The notes: generated from the sequence alone by a model not told the origin. Shown: positions 33,205 to 42,693, counted from the first letter of the stretch. The stretch is DNA of 64,000 bases from Chryseobacterium luquanense (GCF_026460945.1 NZ_JAOVZV010000022.1:1-64000), one strand, 5' to 3'. Program-made: numbers and translations.

Positions 33205-33843
33205 ATGGGCATTGGTAATATTTTCCACGCTTTTCAACCGAAAGATAAAATCTTTTTTGTGCTTTTCGAAAAAGTTACAGATAACTTGGTTGCTATGTCT
33301 AACGATTTTAATCACGGAATCAAAGATTTTGATCTTAATGATGATTCTATGTTGAAATTAATGAGCGACTATGAGCACAAAAATGATGAACTTACTCACG
33401 AGATTTTCGTTGAATTGGGGAAAAACTTCATTACACCTTTCGATCGTGAAGATATTCACACTTTGGCAACAGGTTTAGATGACATCGCAGATTACATCTA
33501 TGCTTCTGCAAAGTATATTTTCCTTTACAAATCTCCTTTGATGAAAGCATACGCAGATTTTTCATTATTGATTCACAAAGCTTGTCTTGAGATCCAGAAT
33601 GCTATGAAAAACCTTAAAGGTTTCAAAAACATGGAGCAGGTAAAAGAAGCTTGTATTAAAGTAAACTCTATTGAAAACATTGCAGATGATCTTCTTTCAA
33701 ATTCTATGGTAGAATTGTTTGAAACAAATGATGCAATTAATATCATTAAAATTTCATCAGTATTAAATTATCTTGAAGTAGTAACAGATAAAGCAGAAGA
33801 TGTTGCCAATACGATTGAGAACATCATGATTAAATACGCATAA
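33205..33843 (+). CDS. DUF47 family (PhoU-like) protein
   Basis: The 212-residue protein fits DUF47: GIGNIFHAFQPKDKIFF at the N-terminus, HKNDELTHEIFVELGKNFITP (~73-94), FDREDIHTLATGLDDIADY with the conserved FdReDI motif, and long helices to the end. DUF47 proteins resemble PhoU helical bundles and are found next to PiT transporters in many bacteria, where they probably regulate phosphate uptake. Here it is followed after 15 bp by the PiT gene, so the two form an operon. The start ATG at 33205 gives the usual length. Confidence 0.9.
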   Translation: MGIGNIFHAFQPKDKIFFVLFEKVTDNLVAMSNDFNHGIKDFDLNDDSMLKLMSDYEHKNDELTHEIFVELGKNFITPFDREDIHTLATGLDDIADYIYASAKYIFLYKSPLMKAYADFSLLIHKACLEIQNAMKNLKGFKNMEQVKEACIKVNSIENIADDLLSNSMVELFETNDAINIIKISSVLNYLEVVTDKAEDVANTIENIMIKYA

Positions 33844-33858
33844 AACAATATAACAGAA

Positions 33859-35001
33859 ATGGAATTTCCTATTTTACTTACGGTTATTATTGCTTTAGCT
33901 TTAATCTTCGATTATATCAATGGTTTTCATGATGCGGCAAACTCTATTGCAACGATTGTTTCCACAAAAGTTCTTACGCCATTTCAGGCAGTACTTTGGG
34001 CGGCACTTTGGAATTTTGCAGCATTTTTTATCGCTGTTTACATTATCGGAGAATTTAAAATCGGTAATACGATTGCAAAAACCGTAAACGAAAACTTCAT
34101 TACACTTGAAGTAATATTTTCAGGTCTTATTGCTGCCATTGCCTGGAATCTTTTAACATGGTGGTTTGGTATTCCTTCCTCATCATCTCACACATTAATT
34201 GGTGGATTTTTAGGAGCAGCTCTTATGCATGCTTTTCTAATGGATTACCATGAAGTTGTTGCAACCCAACCAGATTTGGGAATGTTTGCAACTATAAAAG
34301 AAGCGATTATGAAAGTTACAACGCAGGATGTTGTAAAATTCGGTAAAGTAATCCCAATCTTCTTGTTTATATTTTTGGCACCGGTTATCGGGATGGTTAT
34401 CTCTATTATCATCACTTTAATCATAGTACACCTTTATAAAAGATCAAATCCTTACAAAGCTGATAAAGCATTCAAAAAACTTCAGTTGGCGTCTTCAGCT
34501 TTATTCAGTTTAGGACACGGTTTAAATGATGCTCAGAAAGTAATGGGGATCATTGGTGCAGCTCTTATTTACTACCACGTAAATATGTTGCAGGATCCTC
34601 AATATCTGAATATTCCTGCTGCAGATCGATTTAATTATTTTTCTCAACACTATATGTGGGTTCCGTTGGTTTCTTTCATTGCCATTGCATTGGGAACAAT
34701 GAGTGGAGGTTGGAAAATTATCAAAACAATGGGTACTAAAATTACGAAAGTAACTCCGTTGGAAGGGGTAAGTGCTGAAACTGCAGGAGCAATCACGCTT
34801 TTCATCACCGATCACTTTGGGATTCCGGTTTCTACAACACACACCATTACCGGTTCAATTATCGGAGTTGGTCTTACTAAAAGAATCTCTGCAGTACGTT
34901 GGGGAATCACTGTAAGCTTACTTTGGGCGTGGGTTTTAACGATTCCTATCTCAGCAATTGTTGCAGGAATCACTTATTTAGCCATTACTTATTTGACTTA
35001 A
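33859..35001 (+). CDS. Inorganic phosphate transporter, PiT family
   Basis: The 380-residue membrane protein carries the inverted PiT repeats: DYINGFHDAANSIATIVSTK (~19-38) and GHGLNDAQKVMGIIGAAL (~219-236), plus the conserved GIPSSSSHTLIGGFLGA and GIPVSTTHTITGSIIGVG loops. It has about 10-11 membrane helices. PiT proteins import phosphate, or metal-phosphate complexes, with a proton or sodium gradient at low affinity. It is co-transcribed with the DUF47 protein. Confidence 0.95.
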   Translation: MEFPILLTVIIALALIFDYINGFHDAANSIATIVSTKVLTPFQAVLWAALWNFAAFFIAVYIIGEFKIGNTIAKTVNENFITLEVIFSGLIAAIAWNLLTWWFGIPSSSSHTLIGGFLGAALMHAFLMDYHEVVATQPDLGMFATIKEAIMKVTTQDVVKFGKVIPIFLFIFLAPVIGMVISIIITLIIVHLYKRSNPYKADKAFKKLQLASSALFSLGHGLNDAQKVMGIIGAALIYYHVNMLQDPQYLNIPAADRFNYFSQHYMWVPLVSFIAIALGTMSGGWKIIKTMGTKITKVTPLEGVSAETAGAITLFITDHFGIPVSTTHTITGSIIGVGLTKRISAVRWGITVSLLWAWVLTIPISAIVAGITYLAITYLT

Positions 35002-35022
35002 ATAAAAATCTTTATTATAATT

Positions 35023-35055
35023 AAAACTTTGTCCTTTTGGGCAAAGTTTTTTTTT
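35023..35055 (+). terminator. Intrinsic terminator of the DUF47-PiT operon
   Basis: aaaactttgtcc (35023-35034) pairs with gggcaaagtttt (35039-35050), with one wobble and a TTTT loop, followed by more T. Confidence 0.85.
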
Positions 35056-35160
35056 GTTACAATACTCATAATTTTATTGTTTTAGTGGTTGTAGAAAAAT
35101 CCTTTCGACGATTATAACAAAAGCTTTCGACGACTTAGACAAATCCTCGAGAGCTTTTAG

Positions 35161-35223
35161 AAAATGCAGGCGTGCATTTTTAAAAAGCTAAGTAACCATT
35201 TTTGAAAAGCACGCCTGCATTTT
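35161..35223. repeat. 15-bp perfect inverted repeat (aaaatgcaggcgtgc)
   Basis: aaaatgcaggcgtgc at 35161-35175 is repeated in inverse complement at 35209-35223 with 33 bases between. Nearby at 35103-35140 lies a partial direct repeat of the type tttcgacga. The remainder of 35056-35314 holds no coding signal. The intervening sequence could form a long hairpin, or the two arms could be a dispersed element. Confidence 0.6.
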
Positions 35224-35314
35224 CAAATTGCTCACTATGCATTTTGAAATTTGATTTTTGCAATCAGAAACCCGTCTTAATGATAACGAAATTTTATCCT
35301 AACAGATAGAGTTT

Positions 35315-35349
35315 TTTGTTTTAAAACCCCTCAGAAAATCGTATTTTTG
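35315..35349 (+). promoter_or_regulatory. Promoter of the polyprenyl synthase gene
   Basis: TTTG at 35315-35318, a 23-base spacer and TATTTTTG at 35342-35349, near the long end of the permitted spacing. The TTG at 35347 belongs to the -7 element, which is why the ATG at 35368 is taken as the start. Confidence 0.5.
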
Positions 35350-35367
35350 TTCAAACTATTAGATTTT

Positions 35368-36339
35368 ATGGAATTTTTAGACACCTACCAACAGATTGTT
35401 GCTGATGCCATTACCAAATATACTTTTAAAGATAAACCTACAGAGCTTTATGAGCCGATGAATTACATCATTTCGCACGGTGGAAAACGTCTCCGTCCGA
35501 TTATGGTTTTAATGGCTTGTGATTTATTTGGAGGTGATTTAAAAGAAGCGATTAAGCCTGCTTTGGCAATCGAGTTTTTCCATAATTTCACGCTGATCCA
35601 TGATGATATTATGGATGAAGCACCTTTAAGAAGAAACAAACCCACAATTCATACCATTCACGGTCTTAATACAGGAATTCTTTCGGGAGACGGTTTAATG
35701 TTGAAAGCTTATAAGTTTTTTGAAGATTTGGAGCCTGAAATTTTTAAAGCGTGTATCAGAATTTTCACTCATACAGGTTTGCTTTTATGTGAAGGCCAAC
35801 AATACGACATTAATTTTGAAACCCAAGAGAATGTAACTTTTGATGATTACATTAGAATGATTACTTATAAAACAGGGGTTCTAAGTGCTTCTTCGTTTGA
35901 GATTGGAGCAATGATTGCAAAAGCGCAGTTTAAAGATGCAAAAGCCATCTTCAATTTCGGAAAACATATTGGCATCGCATTCCAGATTATGGATGATTAT
36001 CTGGATGTTTTCGGTGATCAGGCTCAGTTTGGTAAAAAACACGCAGGAGATATTTATGAAAATAAAAAAACTGTACTTTATCTTCTGGCAAGAGAACACG
36101 GAACTGATGAAGAGCGTAAAGAATTAGATTATTGGTATTCTAAAAAGACCGATAATATCGATAAAGTTTACGGTGTTGAAAAGATTTTCAGAAGAACGAG
36201 AGTGGATGAAAAAGCATTACGTTTAATTGAATCACATAACGAGATCGGACAAAGCTATTTAGCTAAAATAAATGTTCCTGAAGAAAGGAAAAAACCTTTC
36301 TCTGAACTTGCAAACTATTTGTTGAGAAGAGAATCATAA
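35368..36339 (+). CDS. Polyprenyl diphosphate synthase (octaprenyl/farnesyl type)
   Basis: Starting at ATG 35368 (MEFLDTYQQIV) the protein has 323 residues. It shows the trans-prenyltransferase motifs: HGGKRLRPIMVLMA, the first aspartate-rich motif LIHDDIMDEAPLRRN with DDxxD, and the second motif MDDYLDVFGD. It condenses isopentenyl diphosphate onto an allylic primer. The chain length is unclear from sequence: in this group the products can be farnesyl, geranylgeranyl or the side chain of menaquinone. It opens a run of co-directional genes ending at 41386. Confidence 0.9.
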   Translation: MEFLDTYQQIVADAITKYTFKDKPTELYEPMNYIISHGGKRLRPIMVLMACDLFGGDLKEAIKPALAIEFFHNFTLIHDDIMDEAPLRRNKPTIHTIHGLNTGILSGDGLMLKAYKFFEDLEPEIFKACIRIFTHTGLLLCEGQQYDINFETQENVTFDDYIRMITYKTGVLSASSFEIGAMIAKAQFKDAKAIFNFGKHIGIAFQIMDDYLDVFGDQAQFGKKHAGDIYENKKTVLYLLAREHGTDEERKELDYWYSKKTDNIDKVYGVEKIFRRTRVDEKALRLIESHNEIGQSYLAKINVPEERKKPFSELANYLLRRES

Positions 36340-36424
36340 CTGGAAGATTTGTCAATTTGAAAATGAACAAAGCAGATTTTTTAATTTTCAAATTGACATA
36401 TTCTCAAATTTTCAAATTGACTGA

Positions 36425-37384
36425 ATGAAATTCCGTACCGAAGTCGACATACAACCATCAGCGCAAAAAATTGAAATTGAAGACAAAATATTTTCAATTG
36501 GTTCTTGCTTTGCTTCGGAAATGTCAGATTTATTTCAAAAAGGTCAGATTCAGGCGGTTAATAATCCTTTTGGGACGATTTTCAATCCATTTTCTATTAA
36601 TAATTCGGTTAAAAGACTTCACGATTCACAATTTTACCATGAAGACGAATTAATTACTTATCATGATGAATTTATTTCTCTGGATCATCACACAAGTTTT
36701 GACACAAGGTTTATTCATCAGACTTTAGATAAAATTAATTCAAAAATTGAGGAAGGAAATCATTTCCTACAAGACTCTAATTGGGTAATTATCACTTATG
36801 GAACTTCATTTATCTATGAATTTGAACCTAAAAAAAAGCTGGTTGCCAATTGTCATAAAATTCCACAGAAATTCTTTGAGAAAAGACTTTTGACGAGTCA
36901 GGAATTAACAGATTCTATTTACGATACCATTATTAATCTGACTGATATTTGTAAAGATGATGTGCAGATTCTTTTCACTGTTTCGCCGGTTCGTCATACC
37001 AAAGACGGAATGGTTGAAAATCAATTAAGCAAATCAAAGTTAATTACTTCGATTCACGAAGTGATTTTTCAGTTTGAAAACTGTCATTATCTTCCTATTT
37101 ATGAGATTTTAATGGATGATTTGCGAGATTACAGATTTTACAAAGACGATTTAATTCATCCTAATTCTCAGGCAGTCAATTACATTTTTGAGAAATTTGG
37201 TGAAGCTTATTTTTCTGATGAAACTAAAAATTTTATTAAAGAAAATTTTAAAATTAATAAAGCTTTAGAGCATAGAACTGATGATGAAAAAGATCCGAAA
37301 TTCATTGAATTTAAAGAAAAATTAAGTCAAAGAATTGAAGTTCAGCGGCAGAAAGTAAAACATAAAATATTTTCAGATGATTGA
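36425..37384 (+). CDS. GSCFA domain-containing protein
   Basis: The 319-residue protein carries the family signature SIGSCFASEMSD (residues ~27-38), with the sequence GSCFA itself, and VITYGTSFIYEFE and LFTVSPVRHTKDG in the middle, the usual pattern of this group. It has a C-terminal lysine- and glutamate-rich tail. GSCFA proteins are SGNH-hydrolase-like, and the family is typical of Bacteroidota and Proteobacteria. The Ser in GSCF could be a nucleophile. Function is unknown. It overlaps the next gene by 8 bases. Confidence 0.88.
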   Translation: MKFRTEVDIQPSAQKIEIEDKIFSIGSCFASEMSDLFQKGQIQAVNNPFGTIFNPFSINNSVKRLHDSQFYHEDELITYHDEFISLDHHTSFDTRFIHQTLDKINSKIEEGNHFLQDSNWVIITYGTSFIYEFEPKKKLVANCHKIPQKFFEKRLLTSQELTDSIYDTIINLTDICKDDVQILFTVSPVRHTKDGMVENQLSKSKLITSIHEVIFQFENCHYLPIYEILMDDLRDYRFYKDDLIHPNSQAVNYIFEKFGEAYFSDETKNFIKENFKINKALEHRTDDEKDPKFIEFKEKLSQRIEVQRQKVKHKIFSDD

Positions 37385-37904
37385 TTTTACAAAACTTGAT
37401 TATCTTAAAGTTGGAAATGAAAGACAGAAAAGAGCTTATGAACTTCTCACAAAACATAAACTCTTTGAAAAGCTTGAGTTCTATTCGCCGATTTTAGCAG
37501 GAACTATTCCTATTGAAATTGATATTGAAGGGAGTGATTTAGATATTATTTGTGAGGTTGATCTTAAGTTTGAAGAAGACTTTTTGGATGATTTAATGTT
37601 TAGCCGATTTATTCCTGGAGATATAGATGTAAAAGTAGATTATCCGGTTATTAATGGCGAAAAATCTATTACTATAAATTTTATGTTAGAAGATTTTCCA
37701 ATCGAAATTTTTGCCCAAAACAAACCAACAATAAATCAAAATGCTTATCTCCACATGGTTGCTGAATACAAAATTTTGCAGGAAAAAGGAGAAGAATTTA
37801 AACAGAAAATAATAGATCTTAAGAAGAAAGTAATAAAAACCGAGCCCGCTTTCGGAATGCTTTTGAATCTAGAAAATCCTTACGAAGATCTTTTAAAATT
37901 TTAA
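37377..37904 (+). CDS. DUF4269 domain-containing protein
   Basis: The 175-residue protein matches DUF4269 throughout. It has DYLKVGNERQKRAYELLTKH, then PILAGTIPIEIDIEGSDLDI with the acidic residues of a nucleotidyltransferase-like fold, and the C-terminal PAFGMLLNLENPYEDLLK. Such proteins resemble MJ0435-like nucleotidyltransferases and may act on small molecules, but none is characterised. It overlaps the GSCFA gene by 8 bases and is followed after 4 bases by tatD, suggesting one transcript. Confidence 0.85.
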   Translation: MIDFTKLDYLKVGNERQKRAYELLTKHKLFEKLEFYSPILAGTIPIEIDIEGSDLDIICEVDLKFEEDFLDDLMFSRFIPGDIDVKVDYPVINGEKSITINFMLEDFPIEIFAQNKPTINQNAYLHMVAEYKILQEKGEEFKQKIIDLKKKVIKTEPAFGMLLNLENPYEDLLKF

Positions 37905-37908
37905 AATA

Positions 37909-38670
37909 ATGATTGATACACATACGCATTTATACGCTGAAGAATTTGATGAAGACAGAAAAGAAGCGATTCAAAGAGCTTTAGATAAAGGGATTAATGA
38001 ATTTTATCTTCCCGCAATCGATTCTGAATCTCACGAAAAAATGCTTCAACTGGAAAGTGAATATCCAAACCAGATTTTTTCGATGATGGGATTACATCCT
38101 TGTTATGTAAAACCGGAATCCTGGGAAAAAGAACTTGAAGTTGTAAAGAATTATCTCGACCAAAGACATTTTCCGGCAGTCGGAGAAATAGGAATTGATT
38201 TATATTGGGACAAGTCTACTTTAGATATTCAGGTGAAAGCTTTTGAGCAGCAAATTGATTGGGCAATAGAAAAAGATCTACCGATTGTAATTCATACCCG
38301 AGAAAGTTTTGACGAAACTTTTGAAGTTTTAGAAAGAAAAAAGCATCCTAAATTACGTGGGATTTTCCATTGTTTTTCAGGTAATTTAGATCAGGCAAAA
38401 CACGCTTTAGATTTAAATTTTATCTTGGGAATCGGTGGAGTAGTAACCTTTAAAAACGGCAAAATCGATCAGTTTTTAAATGAAATACCTTTAAATAAAA
38501 TCGTTTTGGAAACAGATTCTCCTTATCTTGCTCCCGTTCCGTTTAGAGGAAAAAGAAATGAAAGTTCGTATTTAGAGTTGGTTGCAGGGAAACTTGTGGA
38601 TATTTATAAAACAGATTTTTCTGAGATTGATAGGATTACGAGTGAGAATGCAAAGAAAATGTTTCAATAA
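37909..38670 (+). CDS. TatD family hydrolase (metal-dependent DNase)
   Basis: The 253-residue protein starts MIDTHTHLYAEEF, with the HxH metal ligands. It has GLHPCYVK, AVGEIGIDLYWD with the conserved Glu, VIHTRES, HCFSG and ETDSPYLAPVPFRGKRNES, all TatD hallmarks in a TIM barrel. TatD enzymes are 3' exonucleases/DNases with roles in DNA repair and apoptosis-like processes; the deaminated-amino acid function of YcfH/YjjV relatives is also discussed. It follows the DUF4269 gene closely. Confidence 0.93.
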   Translation: MIDTHTHLYAEEFDEDRKEAIQRALDKGINEFYLPAIDSESHEKMLQLESEYPNQIFSMMGLHPCYVKPESWEKELEVVKNYLDQRHFPAVGEIGIDLYWDKSTLDIQVKAFEQQIDWAIEKDLPIVIHTRESFDETFEVLERKKHPKLRGIFHCFSGNLDQAKHALDLNFILGIGGVVTFKNGKIDQFLNEIPLNKIVLETDSPYLAPVPFRGKRNESSYLELVAGKLVDIYKTDFSEIDRITSENAKKMFQ

Positions 38671-38686
38671 AATTAAATAGCCAGTA

Positions 38687-39844
38687 ATGAATCAATTCAA
38701 TTTCATTAATAAAAATAGCATGATGAAGTTAGCTTTGTTCATTATTTACTTCACGGTTAATTTATTATTTGTTGTAAAATACGGAGTAAGACAGGAAAAA
38801 ATTTCTATTTGGATTTTAGTTAGTCTATTTTTAGGTTTTCATATTTTAATCTATAAAGCAGAACCATTTGTTATTAAAAAAATAAAGATTTCTAAATCTG
38901 TTTTATATTTTTTTTTATTGATTATTATTACAGTCTCTGTTGTTTTGTGTCATTTAATAGACAGTCCATATAAAGTTAATATAGATCGTTGGCAAACTAT
39001 TGAATATTGTTTGAGGGATTGGTTGAAAGGTGATTTCTTTTATGATAAGCCTAATTTTATTGGTCAAATGCCTTCTTATCTTCCGGGACAATTACTTGCT
39101 GCCGTAGGTTTTTATTTGATTGGGAATGTAGGTTATCTTCAGGTTTTTGCATTCGTTGTATTTATGGTAACTATTCTTGCATTGTTCAAAAGTAATAATA
39201 TTCGTCTTTTAGCTGCATTTTTATTGATTTCTTCATTATCTTTTATTTATGAAATAGTCTGTAAAAGCGATTTTATTTCGTCATTTATATTTGTATCATT
39301 ATTTATTGTTTTTTGGCATAAAAAATTTCCGGATAATTATTTTACGAAACCTTTTTTACTGGGACTTATTTTAGGGTTTCTCTGTCTTACAAGAAGTCTT
39401 GTTATTATTCCGCTTCTGTTGTTTCTCTTAAATCCATTTTTTAAAGCAAGTAATTCAGATAAATTAAAAGCCATTATTGGTTTCATTATTAGTTTCAGTT
39501 TCCTTTTGGCAACAGTTATTTTTCCTGTTAAAAGCTTTGAATATCTAAAAGAATTTAACCCGCTTAAAACACAAGGACAAGGAAGTGAATTTATAATGCT
39601 GTTTTTCGTGATTATGACAGTTGTTATTTCATTTTTTATTAAAAGTATTCAGCAGGTATTTTTTTATTCAGCGTTAATTTATTTTTTATTAATTGGAAGT
39701 TTCTTGATTGAGTCTTCATTAAACGGAATTGTATACAATCATCTTGGAATAACTTATTTGGCTTCAGCATTACCCTTTGCAATTATTGGCTATTGTTTTC
39801 TGATTTCGGAAAACTTAAACTTACCGCTAGACAATGTAAACTAA
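38687..39844 (+). CDS. Hypothetical multi-pass membrane protein
   Basis: The 385-residue protein has about ten hydrophobic segments (LALFIIYFTVNLLFVVKYG at the start, LYFFLLIIITVSVVLC, FAIIGYCFLISENL at the end). A loop contains DSPYKVNIDRWQT, then KGDFFYDKPNF and GQMPSYLPGQL, resembling the catalytic loop of GT-C-type glycosyltransferases where an acidic residue sits near the membrane. No family can be named. It is 16 bp after tatD and 12 bp before another membrane protein of similar style, so the two probably work together. Confidence 0.7.
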   Translation: MNQFNFINKNSMMKLALFIIYFTVNLLFVVKYGVRQEKISIWILVSLFLGFHILIYKAEPFVIKKIKISKSVLYFFLLIIITVSVVLCHLIDSPYKVNIDRWQTIEYCLRDWLKGDFFYDKPNFIGQMPSYLPGQLLAAVGFYLIGNVGYLQVFAFVVFMVTILALFKSNNIRLLAAFLLISSLSFIYEIVCKSDFISSFIFVSLFIVFWHKKFPDNYFTKPFLLGLILGFLCLTRSLVIIPLLLFLLNPFFKASNSDKLKAIIGFIISFSFLLATVIFPVKSFEYLKEFNPLKTQGQGSEFIMLFFVIMTVVISFFIKSIQQVFFYSALIYFLLIGSFLIESSLNGIVYNHLGITYLASALPFAIIGYCFLISENLNLPLDNVN

Positions 39845-39856
39845 TTATAATCAACC

Positions 39857-41386
39857 ATGGAATTTATTAAAAAGAATTTTCATTATCTACTTCTACTTTC
39901 TTCTGTTTTCTTTTTAGGAAATCCGGCAAAGTTTCCGGTTGATGATGGTTTTTTTTATCCTCAGATTGCCTATAATATTGTTCATCATGGTTTTATGGGA
40001 TTCAATGATCTTTATCTTACCAATGGTTTTCATCCTTTATGGATGGTCTTTTGCGTTATAGCAGAACTTCTGAATCCTTTTGATAAACAATTTGCATTAA
40101 ATATACTCTGGTTATTTCAGGTGATTTTTATTTTTAGTGGCTTTAAGCTTTTAGAAAAGACGGTATTCAAAAACTCAGAATTAGGGAAGATTTTAGGTTT
40201 GGCATTTTACACTTTTATATTTTTTGGTATTGGAGCACTGTATCTTACAGAAGCTCATATTGCTTTTTTTACTTTATCATTATTGTTCTTTTTTGTCTGG
40301 AGGGAATTTAAAAATGATCTCGTTTTCGGTTTCATTTGCAGTCTTGTTTTCTTATCGCGACTTGACCATATTTTTATTATAATACCTTTTGGATTTTTTT
40401 ACTGGAATTTCCGCAATTGGGATTTTAAAAGTTTAATAATGATCCTTTTAGGATTTTCATTTTTGTCTTTACCATATCTTCTTTCAAATATTTATCTTTT
40501 TGAAAGTGCAGTGCCAATAAGTGGTAAAATTAAAAGTTCATTTCCGATAATTGCAGATGAAATTCCTTTTGGAATGTTATTTAAATTCTGTTTTACAGTA
40601 TGCTTTCTATACTTGGTCTTTTTATTTTTCAACAGTAAAACCGAGCAAAGATTTCTCAAGATTTGTTTTTTAATAGGGTGTTTGCTGCATTTCTTTTACA
40701 ATATATTTTATCAATCTCAAATTGGGCAATGGTATTTTGTATCGCAGTTTATACTATTTGGCTTTTTTATAAATGATATTTCTGTTAGATTTAATTTTCC
40801 TTTTACTCGTGACAAAGTTTTTTTGACAATTTTCTCAGCTTTTTTGGTTATTTTAATTTGTTTTTTTGGATACATGAAACTTACCACCAATATGAGTCTT
40901 ATGTCAAATTTATTTGGAAATGATTCTAAAGTTGAGAAAAAACAAGTTGATAAAATGAAAGAAATTTCTGAAGATCTTACAAATTTAATACCCGCTAAAT
41001 CACGTATTTATATTTATGATTTTCCGGGGAAATTTGCTTTTTATTCTGATTTAAATTTCATTCCTGCGGATGCTTTGGTTGGAAATCCTACATTTTTTAA
41101 AGATATTGATAACAGGAATTTTAAACACTATCTCAAAAAAAATAAAATTAGTTATCTTCTTTTTCCAAGCAGACTTGCCAAAAATGAAAATAAGATTTAC
41201 TTCATGGGGTTAAATATTAAAAAAGAAAAATCAGAAAATGTTTTTTATATCAAAAACACAATGAAGAAAAATGTTGTCGACAGTTTACAAGAAAAGGATC
41301 TTCTTAAAATCAAAGAATATGAAAATCCTGCAAAAACTTGGCAGATGAATTATGATTCGGTGAGCATATACAAAACGAAATTTTGA
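39857..41386 (+). CDS. GT-C-like membrane glycosyltransferase candidate
   Basis: The 509-residue protein has about 10-11 membrane segments and a soluble C-terminal region. Near the N-terminus, FPVDDGFFYPQIAYNIVHHG (~31-50) has the DDGF acidic pair in the first periplasmic loop, typical of GT-C enzymes (dolichyl-phosphate-mannose-type), followed by LTNGFHPLWMVFCVI, reminiscent of the mannosyltransferase family. The polyprenyl-phosphate-sugar donor would fit. With the preceding membrane protein it may decorate a surface glycan. The family cannot be confirmed without a profile search. Confidence 0.72.
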   Translation: MEFIKKNFHYLLLLSSVFFLGNPAKFPVDDGFFYPQIAYNIVHHGFMGFNDLYLTNGFHPLWMVFCVIAELLNPFDKQFALNILWLFQVIFIFSGFKLLEKTVFKNSELGKILGLAFYTFIFFGIGALYLTEAHIAFFTLSLLFFFVWREFKNDLVFGFICSLVFLSRLDHIFIIIPFGFFYWNFRNWDFKSLIMILLGFSFLSLPYLLSNIYLFESAVPISGKIKSSFPIIADEIPFGMLFKFCFTVCFLYLVFLFFNSKTEQRFLKICFLIGCLLHFFYNIFYQSQIGQWYFVSQFILFGFFINDISVRFNFPFTRDKVFLTIFSAFLVILICFFGYMKLTTNMSLMSNLFGNDSKVEKKQVDKMKEISEDLTNLIPAKSRIYIYDFPGKFAFYSDLNFIPADALVGNPTFFKDIDNRNFKHYLKKNKISYLLFPSRLAKNENKIYFMGLNIKKEKSENVFYIKNTMKKNVVDSLQEKDLLKIKEYENPAKTWQMNYDSVSIYKTKF

Positions 41387-41397
41387 TACTAATAAAA

Positions 41398-41419
41398 AAG
41401 CCTTCCAATCGGAAGGCTT
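41398..41419. terminator. Bidirectional terminator between the membrane protein and RhlE genes
   Basis: A perfect 9-bp stem (aagccttcc at 41398-41406 with ggaaggctt at 41411-41419) has an A run on the left, so it stops the leftward helicase transcript and likely the rightward operon too. Confidence 0.88.
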
Positions 41420-41424
41420 AAATT

Positions 41425-42693
41425 TTATTTATTTCTTGAAAAATTATTTTTATTTTTCGGCTTTTTAAAACTGGCATCTTTCCTCTGTTGAGACGGATTG
41501 GCAGGTTTTGGTCTTGGCGTAAAAGGCTTATTGTTTGAGTCTCTTTTTTCTACAATTAAATCATCGGTATGATAAGGATGATCTTTTACCACAGGAATTT
41601 TCATTCCAATTAATTTTTCTGTATCTCTTAGATTAAGCAAATCTAAGCCATCAACAAATGAAAGAGAGCTTCCTTCAGATCCGGCGCGACCGGTTCTTCC
41701 TATTCTGTGGACATAAGTTTCTGCAACATCTGAAAGCTCAAAATTGATAACATATTTCAATTCATCAATATCAATACCTCTTGCTGCAATGTCAGTTGCC
41801 ACCAAAACACGCGTTTTTCCTGATTTAAAATTATTTAAAGCATTCTGTCTTGCATTTTGAGATTTATTACCGTGAATCGCTTCTGTAGTGATTTTTCCGG
41901 CTAATAATTTTTTGGCAATTTTATCGGCTCCATGTTTCGTTCTTGAGAAAACCAGAACAGATTCCGAAATATTGTTTTGTAAAATATGAGTAAGAAGATC
42001 AAGCTTTTTATCCTTGTCTACAAAATAGATCGATTGCTTAATAGTTTCTGCAGTTGAAGAAATTGGGGTTACAGATACTTTAATCGGAGTATTCAGAATA
42101 GAATCTGCCAATTTTTGAATTTCTGTAGGCATTGTTGCCGAGAAGAAAAGCGTCTGTCTTCTTTGAGGTAAAAGTTTAATAATTCTTTTTACATCATGTA
42201 CAAAACCCATATCAAGCATTCTGTCGGCTTCATCTAAAACGAAAATTTCAAGATTTTTAAGAGAAATAATTCCCTGAGCTATAAAATCAAGCAATCTTCC
42301 CGGAGTTGCCACTAAAATATCGACACCTTTTCTTAAAGCTGTCACCTGACTTCCTTGTTTTACACCTCCAAAAATTACCAAATGTTTTAAAGGTAAATTT
42401 TTTCCGTATGCATTGAAACTTTCCTCAATTTGAATCGCTAATTCTCTTGTTGGAGTAAGAATTAATGCTTTTATATGATTGCTTTTCGGGCCTTTTCTTT
42501 CCGTAAGATTTTGTAGAATTGGGATAGCAAAAGCTGCTGTTTTTCCTGTTCCCGTTTGTGCTGTACCTAGAACGTCTCTTTGTTCTAATATTGATGGAAT
42601 CGCCTGTTCCTGAATTGGTGTTGGTTTTTCGTAACCTTGAGTTTGAAGCGCATCTAAAATGGGCTTAATCAATTTTAAGTCTGTAAATAACAA
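41425..42693 (-). CDS. DEAD-box RNA helicase, RhlE-like
   Basis: The 422-residue protein has the Q motif GYEKPTPIQEQAIPSIL, Walker A AQTGTGKTAAFAIP, PTRELAIQIEESF, VLDEADRMLDMGFVHD, SATMPTEIQKLA, and HRIGRTGRAGSEG, with a short basic C-terminal tail (KKPKNKNNFSRNK). These fit RhlE/RhlB-type helicases; the acidic-free basic tail suggests RNA binding. The start codon is TTG (LLFTDLKLIKP follows). RhlE enzymes take part in ribosome assembly and RNA turnover. A second DEAD-box gene of the DeaD type is at 31317. Confidence 0.9.
   Translation of the reverse strand: MLFTDLKLIKPILDALQTQGYEKPTPIQEQAIPSILEQRDVLGTAQTGTGKTAAFAIPILQNLTERKGPKSNHIKALILTPTRELAIQIEESFNAYGKNLPLKHLVIFGGVKQGSQVTALRKGVDILVATPGRLLDFIAQGIISLKNLEIFVLDEADRMLDMGFVHDVKRIIKLLPQRRQTLFFSATMPTEIQKLADSILNTPIKVSVTPISSTAETIKQSIYFVDKDKKLDLLTHILQNNISESVLVFSRTKHGADKIAKKLLAGKITTEAIHGNKSQNARQNALNNFKSGKTRVLVATDIAARGIDIDELKYVINFELSDVAETYVHRIGRTGRAGSEGSSLSFVDGLDLLNLRDTEKLIGMKIPVVKDHPYHTDDLIVEKRDSNNKPFTPRPKPANPSQQRKDASFKKPKNKNNFSRNK

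Noticed and set aside
35347..35367. TTG start for the polyprenyl synthase
   Set aside because: It overlaps the -7 promoter element, and the ATG at 35368 gives the usual N-terminus.
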